A stretch of 64,000 nt of DNA. Origin: Streptomyces iakyrus. GTDB lineage: Bacteria; Actinomycetota; Actinomycetes; Streptomycetales; Streptomycetaceae. Under the pieces are notes generated by a model, which worked only from the letters and a program-made list of their open reading frames with translations, did not search any database and was not told where the DNA came from. Positions 15,233 to 23,594 of the stretch are shown piece by piece. The DNA lies in the NCBI RefSeq assembly GCF_000717055.1, contig NZ_JNXI01000002.1:248001-312000 (forward strand), given 5' to 3'. The position numbers were made by a program, and so were the translations under genes. Positions within the stretch are counted from its first letter, which is position 1, and each line of letters starts with the position of its first letter.

Positions 15233-16612
15233 TCAGGCCTCGGCGGCGATCCTCGCCAGGCGCCGGGCCTCGTCCCGCGTGGCGCGGGCGATGGCGTCCT
15301 CGTCAGCCGTGAGCAGCCGTCCGTCCTCGACGATCTGCCGGCCGTCCACGAAGGAGGCGGTGACCGGGGCCGCCGCGCCGAAGACCAGGGCGGTCACCGG
15401 GTCGGCGATGGAGGCGTGGGCGAGGGTGTCCAGCTTCCACAGCACGAGGTCGGCGAGCTTGCCGGGCTCCAGCGAGCCGGTCTCCGCTGCCCTGCCCAGG
15501 ACCTGAGCGCCGCCGTACGTACCGAGCCGCAGGGCCTGACGGGCGTTCAGGGCGGCTTCCCGGTGGGCGCCGAGGCGGTTGATGAGGAGCGCGTTGCGCA
15601 GCTCGGTGTGGAGTTCGCCGGACTCGTTGGAGGCGGTGCCGTCGACGCCGAGGCCGACCGGGACGCCGGCCGCGAGCATGTCGGGGACGCGGGCGATGCC
15701 GGCCGCGAGGCGGGCGTTGGAGGAGGGGCAGTGCGCGACGCCGGTGCGGGACCGGGCGAAGGCGGCGATGTCGGAGTCGTTCATGTGGACGCAGTGCGCC
15801 ATCCACACGTCCTCGCCGAGCCAGCCGGTGGACTCGAAGTAGTCGGTCGGGCCCATGCCGAACAGTTCGTGGCAGAACTTCTCCTCCTCCACGGTCTCCG
15901 AACCGTGGGTGTGCAGCCGGACGCCGAGGCGGCGGGCCAGCTGGGCGCCGTCGCGGAGCAGTTCGGTGGAGACGGAGAAGGGCGAGCAGGGCGCGACGGC
16001 GACCTGGGTCATGGCGTCGAAGGAGGAGTCGTGGTGCCGGCGCACGGTCTCCTCGGTGGCCGCCAGCGCACCGTCGAGGGTCTCGACGGCGAAGTCCGGG
16101 GGCAGGCCGCCGTCCTTCTCGCTGCGGTCCATGGAGCCGCGGGCGAGGGTGAAGCGGACGCCCATGTCGCGGGCGGCGCCGATGATCGCGCCGGAGAGGT
16201 CGCCGGAGCCGCGCGGGAAGACGTAGTGGTGGTCCATGGCGGTGGTGACGCCGCCGCGGGCCATCATCGCCAGCGAGCCCTGGGCTGCCGCGCGGACCAT
16301 CGGCTCGTCGATGCGCGCCCAGGTGGGGTACAGCGCGACGAGCCAGTTGAAGAGGTTGTGGTCCGTGGCCAGGCCGCGGGTGATCCACTGGTAGAAGTGG
16401 TGGTGGGTGTTGATCAGGCCGGGGGTCACGAGGTGGCCTGAGGCGTCGATACGGCGTGCGACGTTCTCCAGGCCCTCGGGGGCCGCGCCCGCGCCGAGTG
16501 ACTCGATGCGGTTGCCGGCGAGGACGACGTGCCCGGAGGCGTACTCGGTGTCGTGTCCGTCGACGGTCGCGATCGCGCAGTTCTCGATGACGATGCGCCG
16601 CTCAGCTGCCAT
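15233..16612 (-). CDS. 8-oxoguanine deaminase / amidohydrolase
   Basis: 459 aa, ATG at 16612 with AAAAGGGACG upstream. It is a metallo-amidohydrolase with PGLINTHHHFYQ near residue 65, metal-ligand stretches LHTHGSE and MAHCVHMNDSD, and GLGVDGTASNES near the C-terminus. Streptomyces proteins with this HHHFYQW pattern are annotated as 8-oxoguanine deaminase, which converts 8-oxoguanine to urate and ammonia and so would feed the adjacent uricase. Related enzymes act on other aminopurines or triazines. A terminator separates it from the uricase operon, so it is probably transcribed on its own. Confidence 0.85.
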   Translation of the reverse strand: MAAERRIVIENCAIATVDGHDTEYASGHVVLAGNRIESLGAGAAPEGLENVARRIDASGHLVTPGLINTHHHFYQWITRGLATDHNLFNWLVALYPTWARIDEPMVRAAAQGSLAMMARGGVTTAMDHHYVFPRGSGDLSGAIIGAARDMGVRFTLARGSMDRSEKDGGLPPDFAVETLDGALAATEETVRRHHDSSFDAMTQVAVAPCSPFSVSTELLRDGAQLARRLGVRLHTHGSETVEEEKFCHELFGMGPTDYFESTGWLGEDVWMAHCVHMNDSDIAAFARSRTGVAHCPSSNARLAAGIARVPDMLAAGVPVGLGVDGTASNESGELHTELRNALLINRLGAHREAALNARQALRLGTYGGAQVLGRAAETGSLEPGKLADLVLWKLDTLAHASIADPVTALVFGAAAPVTASFVDGRQIVEDGRLLTADEDAIARATRDEARRLARIAAEA

Positions 16613-16680
16613 GGTTCGTCCCTTTTCACGAAGTGTGCTGAATCGAAGAGGGCACGGCAGGACCCTGGGAGTTTTGAGTG

Positions 16681-16712
16681 CCGTGGCCGGGAGAAGGGTT
16701 CCCCGGCCACGG
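16681..16712. terminator. terminator after the uricase gene
   Basis: CCGTGGCCGGG at 16681-16691 pairs with CCCGGCCACGG at 16702-16712, an 11-bp perfect stem with a 10-nt loop, 19 nt past the uricase stop. Confidence 0.7.
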
Positions 16713-16730
16713 GTGCCGAAAGGGGGAACG

Positions 16731-17654
16731 TCAGAGGTTGGTGAGGTCCTCGGGGATCCGCGCCTCGCAGCCGTCCCGCAGGATCGTCGCCTCGATCAGG
16801 CCGTACGGGCGGTCGGCGGCGTAGTACACCTCGTTGTCGTTCTTCAGCCCGAACGGCTCCAGGTCCACCAGGAAGTGATGCTTGTTCGGGAGGGAGAAGC
16901 GGACCTCGTCGATCTCGCTGCGGTGGTTGATGATCCGCGAACCCATTTGGTACAGGGTCTGCTGGAGCGAGAGCGAGTACGTCTCGGCGAAGGCCTGGAG
17001 CATGTGCTTCTTCACCTGCTCGTAGGACTTCTCCCAGTTGGGCATGCGCTGCTCGTCGTCGGTCCAGTTGAACCGCCAGCGGCCGGAGACCTCGGTGGCC
17101 AGGATGCGGTCGTAGGCCTCCTTCAGCGTCGTGTACTTGTCCTTGACGTAGCCCCAGAACTCGGAGTTGGTCGAGTTCATCACGACGAGGTCCTTGAGGC
17201 CGGAGACGACCTCCCACTTCTCACCGTCGTAGGTGATCTGGGTCAGCCGGACCTCCTGGCCCTTGCGGACGAAGGAGTGCTTGACCTCGTCGGCGCCGAT
17301 GAACTGCGAGGTGGCGTCGGAGGCCTCGATCCGCTCCCAGGCGTACTCCTCGATGCGGATCCGGGCCCGGTGGATCGGCTCCTGGCTGGTGACGAAGTGC
17401 CGGGCGAGGTGGATGCCGAACTGCTCGGCGGACTCGATGCCGTGCTCCTTGGCGAACGCGTACACCGTGTTCTTGGTGGTGTCGGTCGGCAGCACGTTGG
17501 CGTTCGAGCCGGAGTAGTGGACCTCGTCCATGTCACCGGAGAGGGCGACGGAGACGTTGAGGTCCTTGATGTGGTGGGTGGCGCCGTCCCGCGTGATTTT
17601 GACGACTCGGTTCTCGGCCTTGCCGTACTGGTTCTGTCCCAGAATGGTGGGCAT
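16731..17654 (-). CDS. pucL: urate oxidase (uricase)
   Basis: 307 aa, the usual length for cofactor-free uricase. It begins MPTILGQNQYGKAENRVVKI, with the conserved Lys and TDTTKNTVYAFAKEHGI, and later QEPIHRARIRIEEY. Two T-fold halves are evident. It oxidises urate to 5-hydroxyisourate, releasing H2O2. It is the last gene of a uraD-uraH-pucL operon (gaps of 6-7 nt), so the next two steps are made together with it. Catalase is encoded 3.8 kb away and shares an operator with this operon. Confidence 0.96.
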   Translation of the reverse strand: MPTILGQNQYGKAENRVVKITRDGATHHIKDLNVSVALSGDMDEVHYSGSNANVLPTDTTKNTVYAFAKEHGIESAEQFGIHLARHFVTSQEPIHRARIRIEEYAWERIEASDATSQFIGADEVKHSFVRKGQEVRLTQITYDGEKWEVVSGLKDLVVMNSTNSEFWGYVKDKYTTLKEAYDRILATEVSGRWRFNWTDDEQRMPNWEKSYEQVKKHMLQAFAETYSLSLQQTLYQMGSRIINHRSEIDEVRFSLPNKHHFLVDLEPFGLKNDNEVYYAADRPYGLIEATILRDGCEARIPEDLTNL

Positions 17655-17660
17655 CTCTAG

Positions 17661-18059
17661 CTAGCTCCCTCGGTATACGGAGTAGCCGAACGGGTTGAGC
17701 AGCAGCGGTACGTGGTAGTGCTCACCGGCCTCGACGGCGAAGGTGATCGCCACCTCGGGAAAGAACGCACCGCTGTCCCGATTCGCGGGGGCGTCCTGCT
17801 GCGCATCGGCTTGCTTCTTCGCAGATTCTTCGAAGTACGGCTCCACCGCGAAGTCGAGCCGTACGTGGGTGGTGCCCTCCGGCAGCGCCGGCAGGTCCTT
17901 GCACCGCCCGTCCGCGTCGGTCGCGGAGCCGCCGAGCGCCTGCCAGTGCGCGGTCCGGCCGGTGCGGGCGGAGAGCCGGACGGCGACGCCCTCGGCGGGG
18001 CGGCCGACGCTGGTGTCCAGGATGTGCGTGGACACGGACGCGGTGGCGGAGGTGCTCAT
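17661..18059 (-). CDS. uraH: 5-hydroxyisourate hydrolase (transthyretin-like)
   Basis: 132 aa. It starts with the family signature VSTHILDTSVGRPAEGVAV and ends in FGYSVYRGS, the YRGS tetrapeptide that marks HIU hydrolases rather than true transthyretins. It converts 5-hydroxyisourate to OHCU. The protein is longer than the usual 105-115 aa because a Lys/Ala/Gln/Asp-rich stretch (about 18 residues around KKQADAQQDAPANRD) is inserted before the HYHVPLLL strand. It lies between uraD and the uricase gene with 6-7 nt gaps. Confidence 0.95.
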   Translation of the reverse strand: MSTSATASVSTHILDTSVGRPAEGVAVRLSARTGRTAHWQALGGSATDADGRCKDLPALPEGTTHVRLDFAVEPYFEESAKKQADAQQDAPANRDSGAFFPEVAITFAVEAGEHYHVPLLLNPFGYSVYRGS

Positions 18060-18066
18060 GCGGCTG

Positions 18067-18576
18067 TCAGTCCTCTTCGACGAGTCGGGCCAGACGGATG
18101 CGGTTGATCTTCCCCAGTTCGGTGCGGACGATCTCCCGCTCCCGCTCCGGCGGGTTGCCGATCCGTTCCCGGACGGCGTCGCGCATCTGCTCGCCCGTCC
18201 GGCCGGTGGCGCAGATCAGGAAGACATGGCCGAACTTCTCCTGGTAGGCGAGGTTCAGTTCCAGCATCTCCGCCTTGAGTGCGTCGGAGGCGCCGGCCAT
18301 GCCGCTCTGCTCCCGGGCCGAGGTGGGGTCACCCGGCATGGGGCGGCCGATGGGCGGATGACCGGCCATCGCCTCGTCGAGGTCCGCGGCCGTCAGCTCC
18401 GCCATGGCGGCGTCGCTCTCGGCGTACAGGTCCTCGCAGGTGGCGTAGGGGCGGGCGGCCAGCAGGCGCTTCGCCCACGCCGTGGAGGCGCACGCCTCGC
18501 GGAGGGCGGTGTACGCCGCGTGCTCCTCCAGGGCGTTGAACCGGGTCAGGCCCGGCGGCGTGGAAGTGGACGTCAC
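18067..18576 (-). CDS. uraD: OHCU decarboxylase
   Basis: 169 aa from a GTG at 18576 with GGAGG 6 nt upstream; the frame is open to 18651 but lies in the promoter. Motifs are LTRFNALEE, the catalytic HPPIGRP loop near residue 79, and KFGHVFLICATGRT. It decarboxylates OHCU to S-allantoin, fixing the stereochemistry. It is the first gene of the uraD-uraH-pucL operon. The promoter at 18627-18656 is overlapped by a TCAACA-N3-TGTTGA palindrome. Confidence 0.94.
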   Translation of the reverse strand: MTSTSTPPGLTRFNALEEHAAYTALREACASTAWAKRLLAARPYATCEDLYAESDAAMAELTAADLDEAMAGHPPIGRPMPGDPTSAREQSGMAGASDALKAEMLELNLAYQEKFGHVFLICATGRTGEQMRDAVRERIGNPPEREREIVRTELGKINRIRLARLVEED

Positions 18577-18626
18577 GGGAGCCTCCGTGGCCGGTGTCGG
18601 CCTTCGTGCTGAACGGGCGTGCCGAT

Positions 18627-18667
18627 AGCTAACGCCCTCCCGCGACAGCACGTCAACAGTTTGTTGA
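18627..18667 (-). promoter_or_regulatory. uraD operon promoter with overlapping TCAACA-N3-TGTTGA operator
   Basis: Reading leftward: palindrome TCAACA-AAC-TGTTGA at 18667-18653, whose last bases supply the -35 TTGACG (18656-18651), then an 18-nt spacer and -10 TTAGCT (18632-18627). The uraD GTG lies about 50 nt further. A protein bound to the palindrome would block the -35. The catalase promoter has the same layout. Confidence 0.75.
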
Positions 18668-18708
18668 AAATTCGGTGGCGCGAAACCGGACCGCCGCGGG
18701 CCGGCCGG

Positions 18709-19077
18709 TCAGGCCCCCTTCTCGCGGTTGAGGTAGTTGTAGACGGTGAACCGGCTGACGCCGAGGGCGCTCGCCACGGTCTCCACGCCGTGCCGTACGG
18801 AGAAGGCGCCGCGCGCCTCGAGTATGCGCACGACCTCCTGCTTGGCCCTGCGGTCCAGGTCGGCCAGCGGCACGCCCTTGCGGCGTTCCATGGCGGCCAG
18901 GATGTGATCGAGGGAGTCGGCGAGCTGCGGCAGCCGGACGGCGACGGCGTCCCGGCCCTCCCAGGCGAGGACGACGTCATCGGGACCGGCCTCGTCGGGC
19001 GGGATCATCTCGCCACCCATGGCGTCGACCAGGGGTTTCACGGCCGCGATGAACGGCTCGTCCCCCGCGCCGCTCAC
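18709..19077 (-). CDS. small HTH_22 (YheO-type) DNA-binding regulator
   Basis: 122 aa from a GTG at 19077 that overlaps the upstream stop as GTGA. The C-terminal 50 residues (LDRRAKQEVVRILEARGAFS, then VETVASALGVSRFTVYNYL) match the helix-turn-helix of YheO/DauR regulators. The N-terminal 65 residues are not an obvious PAS domain; they include GPDDVVLAWEG and LADSLDHILAAMER. Its position next to the urate operon makes it a candidate for the protein that binds the TCAAC operators, but this is inference from neighbourhood only. Confidence 0.75.
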   Translation of the reverse strand: MSGAGDEPFIAAVKPLVDAMGGEMIPPDEAGPDDVVLAWEGRDAVAVRLPQLADSLDHILAAMERRKGVPLADLDRRAKQEVVRILEARGAFSVRHGVETVASALGVSRFTVYNYLNREKGA

Positions 19078-19325
19078 GCCTCGCCCTCCTCGACCACGTT
19101 GACCTGGAGCGTGACCCGGGTGGCACCGGCCTCCAGGGTCTTGCGGAGCAGGGTGTCCACGGCGGTGAGCACCGCGTCGGCGCCGCCCTCCGCGGTGTTA
19201 CCGAACGGGCCCACGTCCACGGCGTCCAGCTCGGCGCTCTGCACGACCTCGCGGGCCACCACCGCGTGCGCGGGCGCCTCGTCCAGGTCGAACGGCTCGG
19301 TCGTGAACTCCACTCTCAGTCGCAC
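19074..19325 (-). CDS. MTH1187/YkoF-like small protein (possible thiamine-binding)
   Basis: 83 aa from a GTG at 19325. It has a ferredoxin-like pattern: a first strand MRLRVEFTTEPF, a central GPFGNTAEGGADAVLTAVDT, a helix, and a last strand ATRVTLQVNVVEE. These align with the MTH1187/YkoF family, some of whose members bind thiamine. Translationally coupled (GTGA) to the HTH_22 regulator. A ligand-sensing partner role is possible but unproven. Confidence 0.6.
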   Translation of the reverse strand: MRLRVEFTTEPFDLDEAPAHAVVAREVVQSAELDAVDVGPFGNTAEGGADAVLTAVDTLLRKTLEAGATRVTLQVNVVEEGEA

Positions 19326-19368
19326 GCGCTCAACCTAACGCGCGGGACGGACTTTCCGGCAGCCCCTC

Positions 19369-19433
19369 TTGACAGCCCTCGCACCCCACAGGCAATCTTC
19401 CGTTAAGCAGAAATACGATTCCACCATACGGAA
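19369..19433 (+). promoter_or_regulatory. hyi-glxR promoter with composite TTCC/GGAA operator
   Basis: -35 TTGACA at 19369-19374, 18-nt spacer, -10 CAATCT at 19393-19398. Two 15-bp sites follow at once: TTCCG-TTAAG-CAGAA (19398-19412) and TTCCA-CCATA-CGGAA (19419-19433), starting exactly 21 bp apart. The same arrangement is found upstream of gcl. Confidence 0.7.
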
Positions 19434-19486
19434 TAAGCGCCATGGACGCTCGCACCATGGAAGACACGGAAGGGAGCGCCGCCCCG

Positions 19487-20308
19487 ATGGGATTCGCAGA
19501 CCAGCGCTTCAACGTCAACCTGTCGATCCTCTTCACGGAGCTGCCCCTCCTGGAGCGTCCCGCGGCCGCCGCCGCGGCGGGCTTCACCGCGGTCGAGCTG
19601 TGGTGGCCCTGGGTCGACTCGCCGGTCCCCGGGCAGTCCGAGCTCGACGCCCTCAAGCGCGCGATCGACGACGCCGGCGTCCAGCTCACCGGCCTGAACT
19701 TCTACGCCGGGCAGCTCCCGGGCCCGGACCGCGGCGCCCTGTCGGTTCCCGGTGCGGAGTCGGAGCGGTTCCGGGCCAACATCGACGTGGCCGCCGGTTT
19801 CGCCGCCTCCCTGGGCTGCACGGCCCTCAACGCCCTGTACGGCAACCGCGTCGAGGGCGTGGACCCGGCCGAGCAGGACGCGCTCGCCCTGGAGAACCTG
19901 GTTCTCGCGGCCCGGGCCGCCGACCGGATCGGCGCGGTCCTGCTGATCGAGGCGCTGAACAAGCCCGAGTCGCCGCTGTACCCGCTGGTGTCCGCGCCCG
20001 CCGCCGTCGAGGTCGTCGACAAGGTCAACGAGGCGACCGGCCTCGGCAACGCCCGCTTCCTGATGGACCTCTACCACCTGTCCATGAACGGCGAGGACCT
20101 CCCGTCGGTGATCGAGCGGTTCGCCGCGAAGACCGGCCACGTCCAGATCGCCGACAACCCGGGCCGGGGAGCCCCGGGCACGGGCTCACTGCCCCTCGAA
20201 GACCTCCTCGGCCGGCTGACGAAGGCGGGCTACGACGGCTGGGTCGGCCTCGAGTACAAGCCGGGCGACCGCCCGAGCGCCGAGGCCTTCGACTGGCTTT
20301 CCCGCTGA
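19487..20308 (+). CDS. hyi: hydroxypyruvate isomerase
   Basis: 273 aa from the ATG at 19487 (MGFADQRFNVNLSILFTELP), with GGAAGGGAG 11 nt upstream; ATGs at 19442 and 19457 are alternatives but lie closer to the operator. It is a xylose-isomerase-like TIM barrel with AGFTAVELWWPW, LIEALNKPESPLYPL, FLMDLYHLSMNGEDL, and the C-terminal GYDGWVGLEYKPGD. It interconverts tartronate semialdehyde and hydroxypyruvate downstream of Gcl. An operon with glxR (25-nt gap) is clear. Confidence 0.93.
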   Translation: MGFADQRFNVNLSILFTELPLLERPAAAAAAGFTAVELWWPWVDSPVPGQSELDALKRAIDDAGVQLTGLNFYAGQLPGPDRGALSVPGAESERFRANIDVAAGFAASLGCTALNALYGNRVEGVDPAEQDALALENLVLAARAADRIGAVLLIEALNKPESPLYPLVSAPAAVEVVDKVNEATGLGNARFLMDLYHLSMNGEDLPSVIERFAAKTGHVQIADNPGRGAPGTGSLPLEDLLGRLTKAGYDGWVGLEYKPGDRPSAEAFDWLSR

Positions 20309-20333
20309 CCCCGCATCTGAAAGGCACCCCATC

Positions 20334-21224
20334 ATGAGCACACTCCCCAAGATCGCCTGGATCGGACTCGGCATCATGGGCTCCCCCATGTCCGAGAACC
20401 TGATCAAGGCGGGCTACCAGGTCACCGGCTACACGCTGGAGCAGGACAAGCTGGACCGCCTGGCGGCCGCGGGCGGCACCGCCGCCGGTTCGATCGCCGA
20501 GGCCGTGCGGGACGCCGACGTCGTCATCACGATGGTCCCGGCCTCTGAGCAGGTCGAGGCCATCGCCTACGGCCCCGACGGCATCCTGGAGAACGCGCGG
20601 TCCGGCGCGCTGCTGATCGACATGTCCTCGATCACCCCGCAGACCTCGGTCGACCTGGCGAAGGCCGCGCAGGAGAAGGGCATCCGGGTGCTGGACGCCC
20701 CGGTGTCCGGCGGTGAGGCGGGGGCCGTGGAGGCCGTGCTGTCCATCATGGTCGGCGGCGAGCAGGCCGACTTCGACCAGGCCGAGCCGCTCTTCGAGGC
20801 GCTCGGCAAGACCATCGTGCTGTGCGGCCCGCACGGCTCCGGCCAGACCGTGAAGGCCGCCAACCAGCTGATCGTCGCCGTCAACATCCAGGCGTGCGCC
20901 GAGGCCGTGGTCTTCCTGGAGAAGTCCGGGGTGGACCTGAAGGCGGCCCTGGACGTCCTGGGCGGCGGCCTCGCCGGCTCGACCGTGCTGACCCGCAAGA
21001 AGGACAACTTCCTCGGCCGGGACTTCAAGCCGGGCTTCCGGATCGACCTGCACCACAAGGACATGGGCATCGTCACCGACGCCGCCCGCAACGTCGGCGC
21101 GGCCCTGCCCGTCGGTGCCGTGGTCGCCCAGCTGATCGCGTCCCTGCGCGCGCAGGGTGACGGCGGCCTGGACCACTCGGCGCTGCTGCGGGCCGTGGAG
21201 CGGCTCTCCGGCGCCCAGGTCTGA
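20334..21224 (+). CDS. glxR: tartronate semialdehyde reductase (2-hydroxy-3-oxopropionate reductase)
   Basis: 296 aa with GAAAGGC upstream of the ATG. Beta-hydroxyacid dehydrogenase family: Rossmann motif IAWIGLGIMGSPMSENL, substrate motif LDAPVSGGEAGA, and catalytic Lys in GQTVKAANQLIV. It reduces tartronate semialdehyde made by Gcl to glycerate with NAD(P)H. Together with gcl (minus strand, 24.3-26.1 kb) and hyi it forms the glycerate route for glyoxylate from allantoin. Confidence 0.93.
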   Translation: MSTLPKIAWIGLGIMGSPMSENLIKAGYQVTGYTLEQDKLDRLAAAGGTAAGSIAEAVRDADVVITMVPASEQVEAIAYGPDGILENARSGALLIDMSSITPQTSVDLAKAAQEKGIRVLDAPVSGGEAGAVEAVLSIMVGGEQADFDQAEPLFEALGKTIVLCGPHGSGQTVKAANQLIVAVNIQACAEAVVFLEKSGVDLKAALDVLGGGLAGSTVLTRKKDNFLGRDFKPGFRIDLHHKDMGIVTDAARNVGAALPVGAVVAQLIASLRAQGDGGLDHSALLRAVERLSGAQV

Positions 21225-21341
21225 CCCTCCCCCGACCCTCGTGACCCCGGGGGTCCCCGATCCCGGGCGGCGCCGCCGCTGACACCTGTCCTGTCGCGCC
21301 CAAAGCGGCTGCGCCGCCCGGAACCAGCCATGCCCACCGCT

Positions 21342-21416
21342 TCAACAAATTGTTGACGCTCCGCTCGCCCCGACCCTAGGCTCCACAAAGCGGAAACATA
21401 TTTCCGCTGCCCTCTC
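21342..21416 (+). promoter_or_regulatory. catalase promoter carrying both operator types
   Basis: Palindrome TCAACA-AAT-TGTTGA at 21342-21356 supplies the -35 TTGACG (21353-21358); an 18-nt spacer leads to -10 TAGGCT (21377-21382). Next comes CTCCA-CAAAG-CGGAA (21381-21395), six bases, then TTCCG (21402-21406): three of the four half-sites of the hyi/gcl composite operator in the same phase. The fourth half-site (21412-21416) is lost. The centre reads as the perfect palindrome AGCGGAAA-CATA-TTTCCGCT. Confidence 0.75.
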
Positions 21417-21431
21417 GTACGGAAGGTCACG

Positions 21432-22889
21432 ATGCCGCAGCGCGTGCTCACCACCGAGTCCGGCGCCCCCGTCGCCGACAACCAGAACTCCGCCACCGCC
21501 GGTGCCGGTGGCCCGCTCCTGCTCCAGGACCAGCATCTGCTGGAGAAGCTGGCCCGCTTCAACCGCGAGCGCATCCCGGAGCGCGTGGTGCACGCCCGCG
21601 GCTCGGGCGCGTACGGCCACTTCGAAGTGACCGATGACGTCACGGACTTCACCCACGCCGACTTCCTGAGCGAGGTCGGCAGGCGCACCGAGGTGTTCCT
21701 GCGCTTCTCGACCGTCGCCGACTCGCTCGGCGGGGCGGACGCGGTGCGCGACCCGCGCGGTTTCGCGGTGAAGTTCTACACCGAGGAGGGCAATTACGAC
21801 CTCGTCGGGAACAACACCCCGGTGTTCTTCATCAAGGACCCCATCAAGTTCCCCGACTTCATCCACTCGCAGAAGCGCGACCCGTTCACGGGCCGTCAGG
21901 AGCCGGACAACGTCTGGGACTTCTGGGCGCACTCCCCCGAAGCCACGCACCAGGTGACCTGGCTGATGGGCGACCGCGGCATCCCGGCCTCCTACCGGCA
22001 CATGAACGGCTACGGATCGCACACCTACCAGTGGACCAACAGCCGTGGCGAGGCGTTCTTCGTCAAGTACCACTTCAAGACCAACCAGGGCATCCGCTGC
22101 CTGAGCAGCGAGCAGGCCGCCGAGATCGCGGGCAGGGACCCCAACTCGCACCAGACGGACCTGCTCCAGGCCATCGAGCGGGGCGTGCACCCGTCCTGGA
22201 CGCTCCACGTGCAGCTGATGCCGGCGGCCGAGGCGGCGGAGTACCGCTTCAACCCGTTCGACCTGACCAAGGTGTGGCCGCACCAGGACTACCCGCTCCG
22301 GCGCGTGGGCCGGCTGGTGCTGGACCGCAACCCGGACAACGTCTTCGCCGAGGTCGAGCAGGCCGCGTTCTCCCCGAACAACTTCGTGCCGGGTATCGGC
22401 CCCTCCCCCGACAAGATGCTCCAGGGCCGCCTCTTCGCCTACGCGGACGCCCACCGCTACCGCCTGGGCGTCAACCACACCCTGCTGGCCGTCAACGCCC
22501 CCCGCGCCACGACCGCGCAGAACTACGGCCGGGACGGCCTCATGGCGTCCAACCCGCAGGGCCGGTACGCCAAGAACTACGAGCCGAACTCCTACGACGG
22601 CCCGGTCGAGACCGGCCGCCCCCTGTCGGCGCCGCTCGCGGTGCACGGCCACACGGGCACCCACGAGGCGCCCCTGCACACCAAGGACGACGACTTCTTC
22701 CAGGCGGGCGAGCTGTTCCGGCTGATGTCCGCGGAGGAGAAGTCCCGCCTGGTCGCGAACATCGCCGGCGGCCTGTCCCAGGTCTCCCGCGACGACGTGA
22801 TCGAGAAGAACCTCGCGCACTTCCACGCCGCCGACCCCGAGTACGGGCGGCGCGTGGAGGAGGCGGTCCGCTCCCTGCGCGAGGACTGA
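21432..22889 (+). CDS. katA: monofunctional haem catalase (small subunit)
   Basis: 485 aa, ATG at 21432 with GGAAGG upstream. Distal His in [18 protein letters not shown], Asn in [12 protein letters not shown], and proximal haem-ligand Tyr in [15 protein letters not shown]. The size fits a small-subunit (clade 3-type) catalase. It removes H2O2 and sits between the glyoxylate genes and the urate operon. Its promoter shares operators with both, so it is probably dedicated to peroxide released by uricase. A long hairpin follows the stop. Confidence 0.96.
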   Translation: MPQRVLTTESGAPVADNQNSATAGAGGPLLLQDQHLLEKLARFNRERIPERVVHARGSGAYGHFEVTDDVTDFTHADFLSEVGRRTEVFLRFSTVADSLGGADAVRDPRGFAVKFYTEEGNYDLVGNNTPVFFIKDPIKFPDFIHSQKRDPFTGRQEPDNVWDFWAHSPEATHQVTWLMGDRGIPASYRHMNGYGSHTYQWTNSRGEAFFVKYHFKTNQGIRCLSSEQAAEIAGRDPNSHQTDLLQAIERGVHPSWTLHVQLMPAAEAAEYRFNPFDLTKVWPHQDYPLRRVGRLVLDRNPDNVFAEVEQAAFSPNNFVPGIGPSPDKMLQGRLFAYADAHRYRLGVNHTLLAVNAPRATTAQNYGRDGLMASNPQGRYAKNYEPNSYDGPVETGRPLSAPLAVHGHTGTHEAPLHTKDDDFFQAGELFRLMSAEEKSRLVANIAGGLSQVSRDDVIEKNLAHFHAADPEYGRRVEEAVRSLRED

Positions 22890-23198
22890 ACTCCCTGACC
22901 GTGTCCGACCGCCCGGGGCGACCCGGATGAGGGGTGGTCCCCCGGGCACGGACACGGTCAGGGCGCGGACCGCGGCGGCGTGCGAGCCAGTGCGGTGGTG
23001 AAGGGCCCGGCCCGGCTTCTCGACCTGAGGGAGGCCGGCCCCGGAGCCCGTCGCACCCGCCGCGGTCCCAGCACCGCCCACCCCTCTCCCCCCGACTCCG
23101 TCCGGCGGCGCGAACGTCCTGTCGCGCCCAGCCTCGCGCCGCCGGACGGCCTGCCTCCCCGGGGTGCGGAACCGTCCCGTTCGCAGCAGCCTGAAGGC
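22890..23198. terminator. catalase 3' region with a large hairpin; no gene seen
   Basis: Four bases after the catalase stop, CCCTGACCGTGTCCG (22893-22907) pairs perfectly with 22949-22963 around a 41-nt loop that itself contains complementary CCCGGGG and CCCCGGG. This is a probable terminator. The remaining 235 bp up to the next start show no convincing gene or promoter. Confidence 0.6.
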
Positions 23199-23435
23199 AT
23201 GGCACCTCCCACCGAACACCCGCATGTCGTGGTTCACGCCCCCGCCCTGGACGGCTCGCGCCGGGTCACCCTGGGCGAGGAGCCGCTGGGCGTCGCGACC
23301 CACGCCGACGACGTCTCCGAGATCCTGCGCCTGGCCGACCTGTACGTGACCGACGTCGCCGAGAGCGACCTCGTCGAGTGGCAGGGCGGCGGGCCGGACG
23401 ACTGGCCGGGGCTGTCGGAGCACCACGAGGCGTGA
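23199..23435 (+). CDS. small conserved-looking acidic protein
   Basis: 78 aa from the ATG at 23199. No proper ribosome site is visible (GAAGG is only one base away), so the start is uncertain. The sequence reads VTLGEEPLGVATHADDVSEI followed by a Leu/Asp-rich helix and a Trp-containing acidic end. I do not recognise a family. Codon use looks normal for the organism. Confidence 0.5.
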   Translation: MAPPTEHPHVVVHAPALDGSRRVTLGEEPLGVATHADDVSEILRLADLYVTDVAESDLVEWQGGGPDDWPGLSEHHEA

Positions 23436-23594
23436 GCGCGTCTACGGCACCGGCCGTACGTCCCGTACGGCACCCTCAAATGAACCTCTGAACCCGGCCC
23501 CGGGGGCTTCAACCGCCCCCGGGGCCGGGCACATTCTCGTCACACGGGGCCCGTCGGCACGGGGGCGGCGGGCCCCGGTACGGGGGGTGAGGCC

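Noticed and set aside
13632..15506. Long plus-strand open frames across the permease and deaminase
   Set aside because: Shadows of minus-strand genes with clear transporter and amidohydrolase motifs.
23481..23510. TGAACC near 23481 as a promoter
   Set aside because: No CGTTGTG-like box at 16-17 nt; the following sequence is a CCCGGGG hairpin.
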